A DNA stretch of 64,000 nt. It comes from Neostapfia colusana. Its lineage: Eukaryota; Streptophyta; Magnoliopsida; Poales; Poaceae. This document shows, piece after piece, positions 32,442 to 43,769 of the stretch (its first letter is position 1; every line of letters begins with the position of its first letter). A model generated the notes under the pieces. It did no database searches, was not told where the DNA came from, and was given only the letters and a program-made list of their open reading frames with translations. The position numbers and the translations under genes are program-made. The stretch lies in NCBI GenBank assembly GCA_030760725.1, contig JASWHV010000005.1, positions 92,138,622 to 92,202,621 of the forward strand. The letters run 5' to 3'.

Positions 32442-33703
32442 TCGCTAAGGTCGAGGAGGAATCCGAAGTCCTAGACTTCGTTACTTCGGAGGAGCAGCTA
32501 GCCTATGACCAAGAGCAGCAAGGCAAGCTCCGGTTTGCATTAACCTTTTTACAAATTTTTATTGTTTTGAGCACATACTTGATTACTTTATTCTTTGCAT
32601 TAGAGTCTTGTTTGGAAATCCAACTGCATAGCTGAGAAAACCATGGGTTGGGTTTAGGATTGCAAACCCTGTTAGCTACTGCAATGCTAAGATAGAATAG
32701 GATTTGGTACAAGTCGAGTAGTTGGAACTACTCGCGAGCATAGGCTAGAGGCACTCGACTCGGGTAGAGATAGCACATGATACACTTGGCAAGAAAGATG
32801 AGACCGAGCGGAGAGTAAGGGCAGCAGGACTTTGGGGCCTGTGTGCTGTAGCTCCGCTTGTGTCGATTGAGGACCGAGCCGTGTGCGGGCCTGTTGAACA
32901 AGCTAGAACAGTACCAAAGACCTACCGGCTATATGGGAACCGGGAAACTGATGTAACTCGGGTAGCTGGGTATTGAGGCATTGCCCGTCGTTCAGAGGGT
33001 AGGTGGAGAGCTCGAGGTGTAAATCGGCTGGCGGCACTGAGATGCGCGTGCAGAGACCTCTTGCTCGGGACGATGGGACCGGTTCAATATTTGGCTGACG
33101 GGTGAAAGGTGGTTGCGTATGGCGTTCGTGATGGTTGTTGTAGGCAACATCGAGTACGGGCATACGTGACGGGTTATTCGGGTAACCCTGCAGGTGTAAA
33201 TCGTTTATAATCGCTGTCCCTCGCGGTCAGTGAGTACCACTTGTTCACTGTACCGTGACGTAGAAAGAACAGGCTAGTTGCATGTTAAAATGTTGCTGAT
33301 TGAAAGATGGAATTGATTGCTAATGATTTGCTGTAGTCTAGAGCTAACTAAAGTTCTTTTCAACTTTGGGCAAAGTACATGAGAGAAATGCGTTTCTTGT
33401 TTGATTGCGGCTCTCTCATGTGCCTTAGCGTAAGGTTCTCCACAACCTGCTGCTAAAACTTGAAAGTAAGGTTCCACTAATTAGGTGAGTCCTTGCAATT
33501 GATTTTTTTCCTCATGTAACCCATCACCCCTCATGTATAAGTTCCATGTTTAGGTGAGACGGGTCAGACTTGCTGAGCCTTCGTGCTCACTGCTTGTGTT
33601 TGAATCTTTTGCAGGGTTCTATGAGGAAGGGACTCCCGAAGAAGAGATGGAACCCCAGGAGGGGAACCCCGTCGAATGGGAGTCGTGCACGGCGCAGAGT
33701 TAG
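32442..33703 (+). CDS. LTR-borne spliced gene (LTR2 copy)
   Basis: Exon 1 is 32442-32522 and exon 2 is 33615-33703. Lengths, phases, gtag and gcag acceptors and the caag|gcaagc donor match LTR1. The frame is open in both exons and ends WESCTAQS then TAG. One exon-2 change relative to LTR1 is E-to-M (GAG ATG GAA). Confidence 0.58.
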
Positions 33704-33826
33704 TGTGTGTGTGTGTGCTAGCAAGGACACGTTCAAGGGCTGAACGTGGACTTGATGCGTAGTCTATGCCCGCGAGTGTAGACTGGACTTATTTTGAAGT
33801 AAACATGTTCATAAACTTGTTTATGT

Positions 33827-33934
33827 AATAAAATTTCACTTCCGCTTTGTACCTTTGACGTGTGTTATACGGTGCTGTGCAACGCAGCACCCCTCAGCGT
33901 GATCCTGGCTCGACAAGACCGTGGGGTCGTGTCA
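33827..33934 (+). promoter_or_regulatory. Poly(A) signal and terminal hairpin of LTR2
   Basis: AATAAA is at 33827-33832 and the nine-pair hairpin at 33871-33891, identical in arms to LTR1. Confidence 0.65.
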
Positions 33935-35435
33935 GCGTTGGTATCAGAGCCCGCTTGAGGTTTAACGCACTACAAAGGTCATCTTTTTCAAAAATCCAGT
34001 GAGGAACGAGTTAGTAGCCCGTATAAGGATGTTATTAGCATATATAAAGTGGCATATTAACCTATCTGTCTATGTCGGAAAATCGTGTATCTCGGGACAT
34101 TTATGTCTTGGGGGTGCACGTAAGCGCTGTCCACCAGTGCGCACAAGCTGAAGGGTGGAGCGCCACGGGTGGCAGGTAACCCAACCCGCTTTGATATCCT
34201 CTGCGACTCTTCATGTCGTTTGGGGTATTCGAGCAACGTCTGTCCCTGGCGTGCATGGTGCAATTTGGGAGACCCCGTCACGTGGTCTGAAACGTGAACA
34301 CGTAACTCAAGGCATGTTTGGCTTGAGAACATCCGGGCGAGTGATGACGGATGGGTGTACGAACTGTATGGATTCCGGGCTCGGTGCATCCGAGTCTGAC
34401 GATTGCTTGAGTTTCCTGCAGGTAGCCTGACCACGAAACGGTAGACGTGTAGCATCCGTGTGCGAGTGACGTTTAGTGCCACTGAATTAACGAAGCCGGC
34501 TAAGTCCGGTATAGGTTATTCTTTGTGAGGACGTAGTACCGACATGCTCTGGTGACGCATCGACGTCACACCCAACTAAATGAACAACTTCATTGTAAAA
34601 AAACTTGGAGGTTTTGATCCAAAGCACTAAAACTTGATCTAACTCTTTCCCTTAATCAGGATATTCAAAGTTAACAAGTTTTCAACTTATAGGTTGTTAA
34701 GGACAGAGCACTCTGTTTTCAGCTGAATTAAGGCTGAAGTTAGTCAGAGGTTAGAGATTGAGTTATTTCGAGGTTGGGGTCATTGGATACATTTCTGGAA
34801 AGCTTTGGAAGATCTTTACAACGTTTCTGTTGAGGTCCATAGGTGTTTCATCCCTTAACCAATCAGAAAGTGCAGTAGAGTTGAAACTGTCCAGAAAACA
34901 GGGCAGAGCAAACACTCTCTGTAAACTCTCTGTAAATTGAGCATAACTTCCTGCGTAAAAATCCAAAAATAGAAAATGAGGTAGTTCTGGAAAGCTTATG
35001 AGATGGGTTACAACTTTGTAACAGAAAGTTTTGTCAGATGTAGAGCAGAATTAACTGGAATTCTTGGACCAAATCAGTACCTAAAGCAGGGAGGTGCTGT
35101 CCAATGGTCTCCAGAAATTCTGTTGAATTTGACCTCTCATAACTTTTGAACCAGGACAGATTTTAGGCCAAGCATGTACTTTCTGGAAAGCTATTGAAGT
35201 TAGCTTTAACTTTCATGTTGAGCGCCAGAATTGGTTTTACTTTTAACCTGGCCTAAATCAGGTTGAAATGGAAACTGGTCAGGGCTGTCATGGGAACAGC
35301 AGATCAGAAGTCAAATTTGTTTAAAATTTGAACTATGTTTCCAAGTTTTATGGGTTCAATAACATGTCTTAAGTTATAACTCAGTGGTTTGCTGTTTAAA
35401 TAAATATTTGACATTTCTCAAATATATTTTTACAG
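33935..35435 (+). other. Leader of D2
   Basis: Nearly identical to the D1 leader, with a few substitutions and short indels. It ends in atatatttttacag before the ORF0 ATG. No other gene is visible. Confidence 0.75.
33939..33950 (+). other. Primer-binding site of D2 (tRNA-iMet)
   Basis: tggtatcagagc, four bases after the end of LTR2. Confidence 0.9.
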
Positions 35436-35673
35436 ATGACAGCAGATAAACAGTTGGAGAATGTGTGGGTGGTTTCCCACTGTTCTCACCGTTGCGGCTA
35501 CACGGAAGCATTGTGGCAAATGCTCCAATATTTCGGGTACAACCAGATGCCGCAGTACTTCGACAAGGAAGAAGGCGAAGAGGGGAACAAGACGTGGACA
35601 ATCCATGTCGAAGTCCCTGCAGGACCTACGCCACCCGGTTGGGTGCCGTTCACCGTCACGGTGAGAGGAAGAC
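35436..35673 (+). pseudogene. ORF0 of D2, truncated by the same deletion
   Basis: It starts MTADKQLENVWVV and ends at the same agaggaagac joint (35664-35673) as D1. Two substitutions relative to D1 lie in the SHCSHRCGYTEALW stretch. Sharing the exact joint shows that the deletion predates the duplication. Confidence 0.8.
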
Positions 35674-38600
35674 GCAGGAGTTCTTACACCTGCAGCAAGG
35701 GAGCCGGAACGCGCTGGAATACTCCAGGGCGTTCAACGATCTCGCGCTCTATGCGTCGTATCACGCAGATACTGACGAGAAGCGGCTGGACCACTTTTAT
35801 CAGGGGCTTAACCCGCTCCTGAAGGACAAGTTGGCGATGTTCAATCGCGGCAGCCTCAATGACATCATTGATGCTGCGATTGTTCAGGAGGACTCCGGCA
35901 AGGAGTTGGCGGCGGCGGAGCGAAAGCGAAGCGTGCCGCAGAGCAGCGGAGAAGGAGGCGGTCCTTCTCAGAAGTTTCAGATGGTGAATCGCCCACCATC
36001 AGGTCCACGCTGGCAGCCACCACAGCGGTCGATGCCATTCCGCAGTCGGCCGTACTCTTCACCGGCATTCAGGCCGGCACTGCCAGTACCACCTCCGCAA
36101 CAACAGCAGCAGCGGGCGATGGCGTGTGCGTATGCACCTCAGCAGCGCATGCTGGGCTTTCGTCCCCCGAGCACTACACCAGCAGCGGCCACATGTTACA
36201 AGTGTGATCGTCCAGGACACTTCGCGAGCAGTTGCCCGGAGAGGCAAGGCGGCGGAGTGGCACCTCAGTTTCCGGGGAGGAATCAACCCCGGAACCCTAC
36301 TAATGCGCGGCGGGTAAACCCTAGGCCCGGTACCGTCCACCAGCTTGCCATAGAGGACATGCCGGAGGGCGAGCTAATTCTTGCAGGTATGTTCCAACTC
36401 CACCAGCATCCCGCTATAGTACTGTTTGATTCAGGCGCCACACATAATTTTATTAGCCAAGATTTCATTGCTAAACACAGCTTGCCAATACTACCCACCG
36501 ATAGTCCATATTTAATTTGTTCACCGGGTGGGAAGATTTCAGCAAGCGTAATGGTTTCCAAAGCACCATTATGCTTAGCGGGTAGAGTCTACCCTACATC
36601 TCTCATAATCTTAGAGGGACAAAAGGTCGATGTCATCCTAGGGATGTCGTGGTTAACCCGCCACGGCGCTGTTATGGACACCGTCCTTCGAGTCGTGCAC
36701 TTAAACTCAGAAGTGCACCGTCTCACTCTTTATTTCTGGACAGTCCAGAAATAAGACTTCCAAGTGTCTATCAAGCCACCACTATCAGATTGGAAGATAT
36801 TCAGTGGTCCGAGAGTTCCCTGCTGTGTTCCCGGATGATTTACCGGGAATGCCGCCCGATAGAGAGGTGGAGTTCAAGATTGAACTTGCACCGGGAACCA
36901 TGCCAATATCCCGAAGGCCGTACAAGATGGCGCCCAAGGAGTTGGCTGAACTGAAGACTCAGCTCATGGACCTTCTGGAGAAGGGTTTTATTAGGCCTAG
37001 CTCCTCGCCATGGGGTTGTTCGGCATTATTTGTGAAGAAGAAGGATGAGACGTTGCGGCATTGCGTGGACTATCGTCCATTAAATGCCGTAACCATCAAG
37101 AACATGTACCCGTTGCCACGGATCGACATGTTGTTTGATCAGTTGGTCGAAGCAAAGATCTTTTGCAAGATGGACTTAAGATCCGGGTACCATCAGATTA
37201 AGATAAGGGCGGAGGACATTCCAAAGACAGCTTTCTCGATGAGGTAGGGACTTTATGAGTACCTGGTCATGTCCTTCGGCCTCACCAGTGCTCCAGCTCA
37301 CTTCATGTACTTGATGAACTCGGTATTCATGCCGGAGCTGTACAAGTTTGTCATGGTCTTCATCGACGACATCCTGGTATATTCCAAGTCAGAGGAAGAT
37401 CACAATAAGCATCTGCGTATAGTCTTACAACGGCTGCAGGATCACAAGCTATACGCGAAATTCAGCAAATGCGAGTTTTGGATATCACAAGTGCCTTTTC
37501 TCGGGTATATCATCTCAGCGGAGGGTATCGCTGTGGACCCGAGCAAGATCACTCAAGTGTTGAATTGGAAATCCCTGAGAACTGTTCACGAGGTACGGAG
37601 TTTCCTCGGACTCGCGGGATTTTATCGGAGGTTCATTCCGAACTTCTCGAAGATCGCCAAGCCAATGACAGAGCTGCTGAAGAAGGCTACCAAATATGTT
37701 TGGAGTCCAGCATGTGAAGCAGCATTCAAGGCTTTAGTCAAGCACCTAACATCAGCACCGGTTTTGGCGCAGCCAGACACAACAAAACCGTTCGATGTGT
37801 ACTGCGATGCATCCGGCATTGGGCTCGGATGCGTGCTGATGCAAGACCGAAGAGTGGTCGCGTATGGATCACGGAAGCTTAGAAACCATGAGCAGAATTA
37901 TCCAACTCACGATTTGGAGCTCGCTGCCATGGTACTTGCATTGAAAATATGGAGGCACTACCTACTCGGTAACCTCGTACATTTGTATACCGACCACAAA
38001 AGCCTCAAGTACATATTCACTCAAAAGGAGCTGAACATGAGGCAGCAAAGATGGTTAGAATTGATAAAGGATTACAAAATAGAGATCCATTATCATCCGG
38101 GCAAGGCAAACGTAGTGGCAGATGCGCTGAGCCGCAAGTCACACGTCAACAATCTGACCATCACACCGTTGGAAGAGAGCGAACCACCACTACATGTGAT
38201 TCCACACGGAGCTCTCTACAACTTAGCTTTGATCCCCACAATCCGTGTAGAGATAGCGGTAGCTCAGAAACATGACAAGGGCATGTCGCATTTGAGGAGG
38301 CGTGTAGACAGTGGGGAGCTGAAATGTTTCCGGAAGGACGGAGACGGCGTCCTATGGTTCAAGGACCGGATCGTCGTACCCCGTAACCCGGAATTACGGA
38401 AGAAGATCTTTGATGAGGCTCACTTGTCAAAGTTTTCCATTCACCCCGGCAGCAACAAAATGTATCAAGAACTCAGAAGCAAGTTTTGGTGGACATGGAT
38501 GAAGCGTGAGACTGCAAATTACGTGTCCAAGTGTGATACATGTCGAAGGGTGAAGGCAGACCATATGCAGAAACCGGGACTGCTACAACCACTGGGCGTT

Positions 38601-39680
38601 CCAGCCTGGAAGTGGGAGGATGTGAGCATGGACTTCATCGTCGGTTTACCCACCACCTTGCAGAAACATGATTCTGTGTGGGTGATCGTTGATCGGCTCA
38701 CCAAAGTTGCCCATTTCATCCCGGTCAACACCAACTACAACGCCAAGAAGTACGCTGAACTGTACATCTCACGGATACTATGCTTGTACGGCGTACCCCG
38801 TACCATCATATCATATCGGGGCACTTTATTTGTGTCCCGTTTTTGGGAGCAGCTGCACGCTGCCTTGGGGACGAAGCTGATCCATAGTTCAGCATACCAC
38901 CCGCAGATAGATGGGCAAACAGAGCGGGTAAATCAGATCTTAGAAGACATGCTACGAGCTTGCGCTATCGACCACGGAAGGAATTGGGATGATCACTTGC
39001 CGTTAGCCGAGTTCTCGTACAACAATGGATACTAAGCCATCATAAAGATGGCGCCCTATGAGACGCTATACGGAAGAAAATGCCGCACACCATTGAACTG
39101 CTGTGAGTCTGGCGAAAGGGTTACCTTCGGGATTGACCTTGTCAACAACGCGGAAGAGAAGGTTCGACTGATTCAAGCGAACCTAAAAGCCGCCCAATCC
39201 TGTCAGAAACAGTATGCAGACCGGAGAAGACGCCCATTACAATTCGAAGTGGGGGATCACGTATATCTACTTGTGTCTCCAATGAAGGGCGTAAACAGAT
39301 TTGGGGTGAGGGGAAAGTTAGCACCCCGATTCATCGGTCCATTCCAGATTGCCGAAAGATGTGGATCAGTGGCATACCGGCTGAAATTACCATAAGCACT
39401 TTCCGGTGTGCACGAAGTCTTTCACATTTCCCAGCTGAGGAAGTGTCTTAAGCTATCAACTACCGTTCAGCTGGAAGATATTGAAGAACTGCAACCGGAT
39501 CTCACCTATCGGGAGGAACCGGTGCAGATTATTGATGAAAAGGCCCGAACCACACGCAACCGTACGTTGTGGTTCTACAAGGTTCTATGGAGTAATCACT
39601 CCGTGGACGAAGCGACATGGGAGAGCGAAGAATTTCTTCGCGCCAATTACCCCAACTTTTTCACGTCGCATATCCGGTAA
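35664..39680 (+). pseudogene. gag-pol of D2, broken but less than D1
   Basis: Same organisation as D1: Gag lacking its N-terminus, a CCHC knuckle (CYKCDRPGHFASSC), protease DSGA at 36428, RT, RNase H, integrase and chromodomain. Shared breaks are the frameshift near 36719, TAG at 37245, TAA at 39033 and TAA at 39393. A one-base deletion near 36802 is private. From 37269 to 39035 a frame of 588 codons is open through RT, RNase H and much of integrase. Integrase keeps MDFIVGLP but has TAT at 38814 for the second catalytic aspartate. RT's FIDD is intact. Confidence 0.92.
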
Positions 39681-39714
39681 TTTTCCACCATCCTCTCTCT
39701 CATTTTCACCTTAT

Positions 39715-39749
39715 AATCTCGGGACGAGATTCTTTTAAGGGGGGAGGAA
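39715..39749 (+). other. Polypurine tract and hairpin of D2
   Basis: The inverted repeat is at 39715-39731, followed by cttttaaggggggaggaa abutting LTR3. Confidence 0.85.
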
Positions 39750-42341
39750 TGTAAGGGCCTCAGTTTTGACACATATTTGAAGTGTTCATCACCATACACA
39801 CACACCTCATTTGAGGAAAGTTGATGAACATAAATGAAGAGAAAGTAACCACCATCAACATGCTCATTAGAGAACAAACTCACATATTGCAAAAGTGGTA
39901 TTTCCCACATGTGATATACAGGGGCTGGGCATATGAAAACTCCTACACATTGCTAAGGATGTCCATGCCAAGTTTCACCCAAATTTAAAACCTTTTTGAG
40001 GTCATTCTGGGGTATAGCTAGAAGGAGGGAAGTTTGAAAGCATATTCAAATTCAAACTGTTTTTATCCCATGAATTTAAAAGTGGGAGGCATATTCTTAT
40101 TCAGCACATTTTTGTGAGCTCACACACCAATTTTCACTCCATTTGGAGTTGATCTTTACATGAGCTAAGTGGGACAAATTCAAACTTTATTTGAATTCAA
40201 AACTTAACTTGTGCTGAAATTCATTCAAACCAAACCCAATTTGAATTCTACTCAATTCAAATGGCTCATGGGTGAAAAATTTGAATACCCAGGGGTATTT
40301 TGGGGCTCACTGTATACAACAGTGATTAGGAGTAAATTTCAGAGGTTAAAACCCCGGGTGGGACCCACATGTCATAGAGGGAAGGAGGAGAAACTTGCAC
40401 CCAAAGTAAGAGTCTCGGTGGGAACTTCCACCGAGCAGCTGCCGACTCCCCGCTCAGGAGCAGCTGCGCTCGCCACCGAGGAGCAGCAGCGCCACCAGCT
40501 GCTTCCCGCGCCCACACGCGAGCCCAAGGGCGGTTCCAGGGCCCTCTTAAGGCGCTCCACGGGGGCAGGCACCGATCATTTTCTCCTCTCCCGTGATCAC
40601 CGAGCCGCCAACCTGCCGCCTCTCTGCTCGATCGGAGAACCGTGAAACCAGCTCGCCTTCTCCCTCCCCGATCTGCTAGACGGCCACCTGAGATCGCACT
40701 CAACCTCCCCAACGCCAGAAACCCCGAGCTCCGACCTACTTTGCCCGAAAACGATCACCACCGTGGCGACCTAGCCTCAGCCGAGAGTCAGGCGCCCATG
40801 GACAGCGTTCCACAGGCGTTTTCACGGTACAGCGAGAGAGGCAACAGGAGAGCATGACCACCGTGCTGCTCTCCTCCAAGTTTGGAAGCAAACCGTGAAG
40901 AATCCACAAAGAATTTCCAGTATTGCTCCGGTGACCGTAAACCGAGCTTCCGGTACGGATTCTTCAAATTCTCGCTCTATGATCTTTCGGTGGTTATCAA
41001 ATCTTGCACATAGACGCTGAACTAGCCGGCGATCAAGTTCTTTTCTGCATCCGTGGCGTGAAACTGTATAGGAGTGACAAATTTCAAGCTCGATCAAGGG
41101 CGGTCATGGCGGGCACGATCGGTCACATGGTGCCGACCGACTTGCCGCCATCCCTGAACCCTTTTGACACCTTGTCGAGCTTCCTAGAGGTACACTGATG
41201 CTGTATGACCGTTTGTTCGAGGTGTTGTCAGGTTAGAACCCACAGTCGACGGCGCCGAACCACAACCGAGGCCGCGGCACGTCGCCGGGCTATTTCCGGT
41301 CACCCCCAGCCCGACCTGACACCACCGACGTGTTCCTCGACGTTGACAACCCCCTGGAGGCGAGTTTCAGACCATGGGAGGTCCGGCAGCAGCGAGCCGG
41401 CGAGCTCCGGGTCTGCTCCGGCGAGGTCGGCGGCGCGGGCGCGAGAGAGTGGCGGGAGGAAGACGAAGCCGTCTGGCCCACGTGTCAGCGGCTGAAGAAT
41501 TTAAATCGGGATCAGGTGTGGCCGGGATCGACTGTGCTGGCATGCAAATACCCTGTGGGCCTCAGTGTGCCAGACACCTCCGCGCTCAACACGTGTCCCC
41601 GCGGGCCCCCGCGAGTTTAAACTTTTTCCCCTAATTTTCAGATTTCTTCCAAACTTCAAATCCTCATAACTTTGGCTAGAAAGCTCCAAATCGAGTGAAC
41701 CAAATTTTGTTGGATTCAGCTCTCTGAGCACTTTCCAACAAATCAAGTTTCACTTCATGAAAATCCTTATTTTTCCAGAAATAATTCCTCAAAATTTAAA
41801 TTGTTTGGAATTTTAACTGGAGAATCCTTTGGAGGAAAATCCTGAAATTTTGCTGGAATGTTCACCAAAATATCCCTGAACTACCATAAAAATTTCAGAT
41901 CCATTTGAGGTCATTTGATCCATATAATGGTGTTATTAGTGAAACTGTTCGAGAGAAAATAGAAAATGTTCAGAAACATTTTCAGAATTTTCTCTGAAAT
42001 TGTTTAGCTTATATCTTTAGCTAGGAACCTTCAAATTAAGTGAGGCCAACTCCATTAGAACCCTCTGAAAATCTAGTTTTCAGAAAGTCATTGTTTGTTT
42101 CATGAAAATCCTTAGAACACCCTAAAAGCCTTCAATTAAGGTCAACTACATAATTAATTGTGGAGGGCTCAAATGAGCTTTGCTGCAACTAAAACTTGAC
42201 CAAATATCTGTTTAGGTTGTAACCAAGCCCCAGTAAAAGTTTCACAGTCATTGGGTCTGTCTAGTAAGGGTTATAGACTTCACAAATTTAAATTCAATCA
42301 AATGCATTTAAATTAATACATATACCTCTTCTATCATGTAG

Positions 42342-43541
42342 TCGCTAAGGTCGAGGAGGAACCCGAAATCCTAGACTTTGTTACTCCGGAAGAGCAGCTA
42401 GACTACGACCAAGAGCAGCAAGGCAAGCCCCGTTTGCATTAACCCTTTTACAAATTTATACTGTTTTGAGCACTTACTTGGAGTACCATTACTTCTTGCA
42501 TTAGAGTCTTGTTTGTAAACCCAAATGCATAGCCCAAGAGAACCATGGATTGGGATTAGGATGGAAAACCCCGTTAGCTACTGCAATGCTAAGATAGAGT
42601 AGGTTTCGGTTCAAGTCGAGTAGTTGGAACTACTCGCGAGCATAGGCTAGAGGCACTCGACTCGGTAGAGATAGCACATGATACACATGGCAAGAAAAAT
42701 GAGACCGAGCGGAGAGTAAGGGCAGCAGGACTTTGGGGTCTGGGTGCTACAGCTCCGCTTGTGTCGATTGAGGACCGAGCCGTGTGGGGCCTGTTGAACA
42801 AGCTAGAATAGTACCGAAGACCTACCAGCTATATGGGAACCGGGAAACCGATGTAACTCGGGTAGCTGGGTGTTGAGGCATAGCTGGTCGTTCAGAGGGT
42901 AGGTTGAGAGCTTGAGGTGTAAATCGGCTGGCGGCACTGAGATGTACGTGCAGAGACCTGTTGCTCAGGACGATTGGACCGGTTCAACATTTGGCTGACG
43001 GGTGAAAGGTGGTTGCGTACAACGTCCGTGATGGTTGCTGTAGGCAACATCGAGTACGGGCGTACGTGACGGGTTGTTCGGGTAACCCTGCAGGTGTAAA
43101 TCGATTATAATTGCCGTCCCTCGCGGTCAGTGAGTACCACTTGTTCACTGTACCGTGATGTAGAAAGAACAGGCTAGTTACATGTTAAAATGTTGCTGAT
43201 TGAAAGATGGACTTTGATTGTTAATGATTTACTGTAGTTTAGAGCTAATTAAAGTTTCTTTCAACTTTGGGCAAAGTACATGAGAGAAATGCGTTTCTTA
43301 TTTGATTGCGGCTCTCTCATGTGCCTTAGCGTAAGGTTCTCCACAACCTGCTGCTAAAATTTGAAAGTAAGGTTGCACTAATTAGGCGAGTCCTTGCAAC
43401 TCATTTTATCTCCTGTACCTATCACCCCTCATTGTGTTTGAAGCTTTTGCAGGGTTCTATGAGGAAGTGACTCCCGAGGAGGAGACGGAACCCCAGGAGG
43501 GGAACCCCGTTGATTGGGAGTCGTGCACGCCGCCGTGTTAG
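42342..43541 (+). CDS. LTR-borne spliced gene (LTR3 copy)
   Basis: Exon 1 is 42342-42422 and exon 2 is 43453-43541. Both frames are open, with the same lengths and phases as LTR1. Exon 1 reads PEILDFVTPEEQLDYDQEQQ and exon 2 ends WESCTPPC then TAG. The sequence belongs to the E1-like part of the mosaic LTR, so it is a partly independent witness that the frame is kept. Confidence 0.58.
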
Positions 43542-43662
43542 TGTGCGTGTGTGCTAGCAAGGACACGTTCACGGGTTGAACGTGAACTTGATGCGTAGTC
43601 TATGCCCGTGAGTGTAGGCTGAACATATTTTGTTGTAAAAATGTTCATAAACCTCTCTATGT

Positions 43663-43769
43663 AATAAACTTTGCTTCCGCTTTGTACCTTTGACGTGTGT
43701 TATCCGGTGCTGTGCAACGCAGCACCCCTCAGCGTGATCCTGGCTCAACAAGACCGTGGGGTCGTGTCA
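43663..43769 (+). promoter_or_regulatory. Poly(A) signal and terminal hairpin of LTR3
   Basis: AATAAA is at 43663-43668. The hairpin is at 43706-43726 with arms ggtgctgtg and cgcagcacc. Confidence 0.65.

Larger units (their letters stand above)
29851..33934 (+). repeat. LTR2 of the D array (4,084 bp), shared by D1 and D2
   Basis: It starts tgtaagggcctcag and ends cgtgtca. It is very similar to LTR1 throughout and to LTR3 for its first ~2.5 kb. For example, LTR2 and LTR3 both read ctgtatacaacagt where LTR1 reads ctgtttacaacagt. It lies between two internal regions, being downstream of D1's polypurine tract and upstream of D2's primer site. Confidence 0.93.
19954..43769 (+). mobile_element. 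Tandem retroelement array LTR1-D1-LTR2-D2-LTR3
   Basis: Three family-1 LTRs in the same orientation start at 19954, 29851 and 39750, a period of about 9.90 kb, and enclose two internal regions. D1 and D2 are near identical and share an ORF0-gag deletion, a protease frameshift, TAG in RT, a D-to-Y change and TAA in integrase, and a second TAA. LTR2 serves as 3' LTR of D1 and 5' LTR of D2. Two independent insertions would give four LTRs, so unequal recombination between LTRs is the simplest origin. The flanks differ: 19949-19953 is agcgc and 43770-43774 is gaatc, with no target-site duplication. Confidence 0.9.
39750..43769 (+). repeat. LTR3 of the D array (4,020 bp), mosaic
   Basis: It starts tgtaagggcctcag and ends gtcgtgtca. 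Up to about 42.33 kb it follows LTR2. After that it follows the E1 type: cttgcattagagtc with cccaaatgcatagcc, gtccttgcaact, and an exon 2 ending in TPPC. LTR1 and LTR2 have ctttgcattag, ccaactgcatagc and TPQS or TAQS in those places. The 3' end abuts family-2 gag of F. Confidence 0.88.

Noticed and set aside
34057..34482. Minus-strand ORF of 141 codons in the D2 leader
   Set aside because: It is antisense to the element, and the D1 leader splits it by an indel. There is no codon-level conservation.
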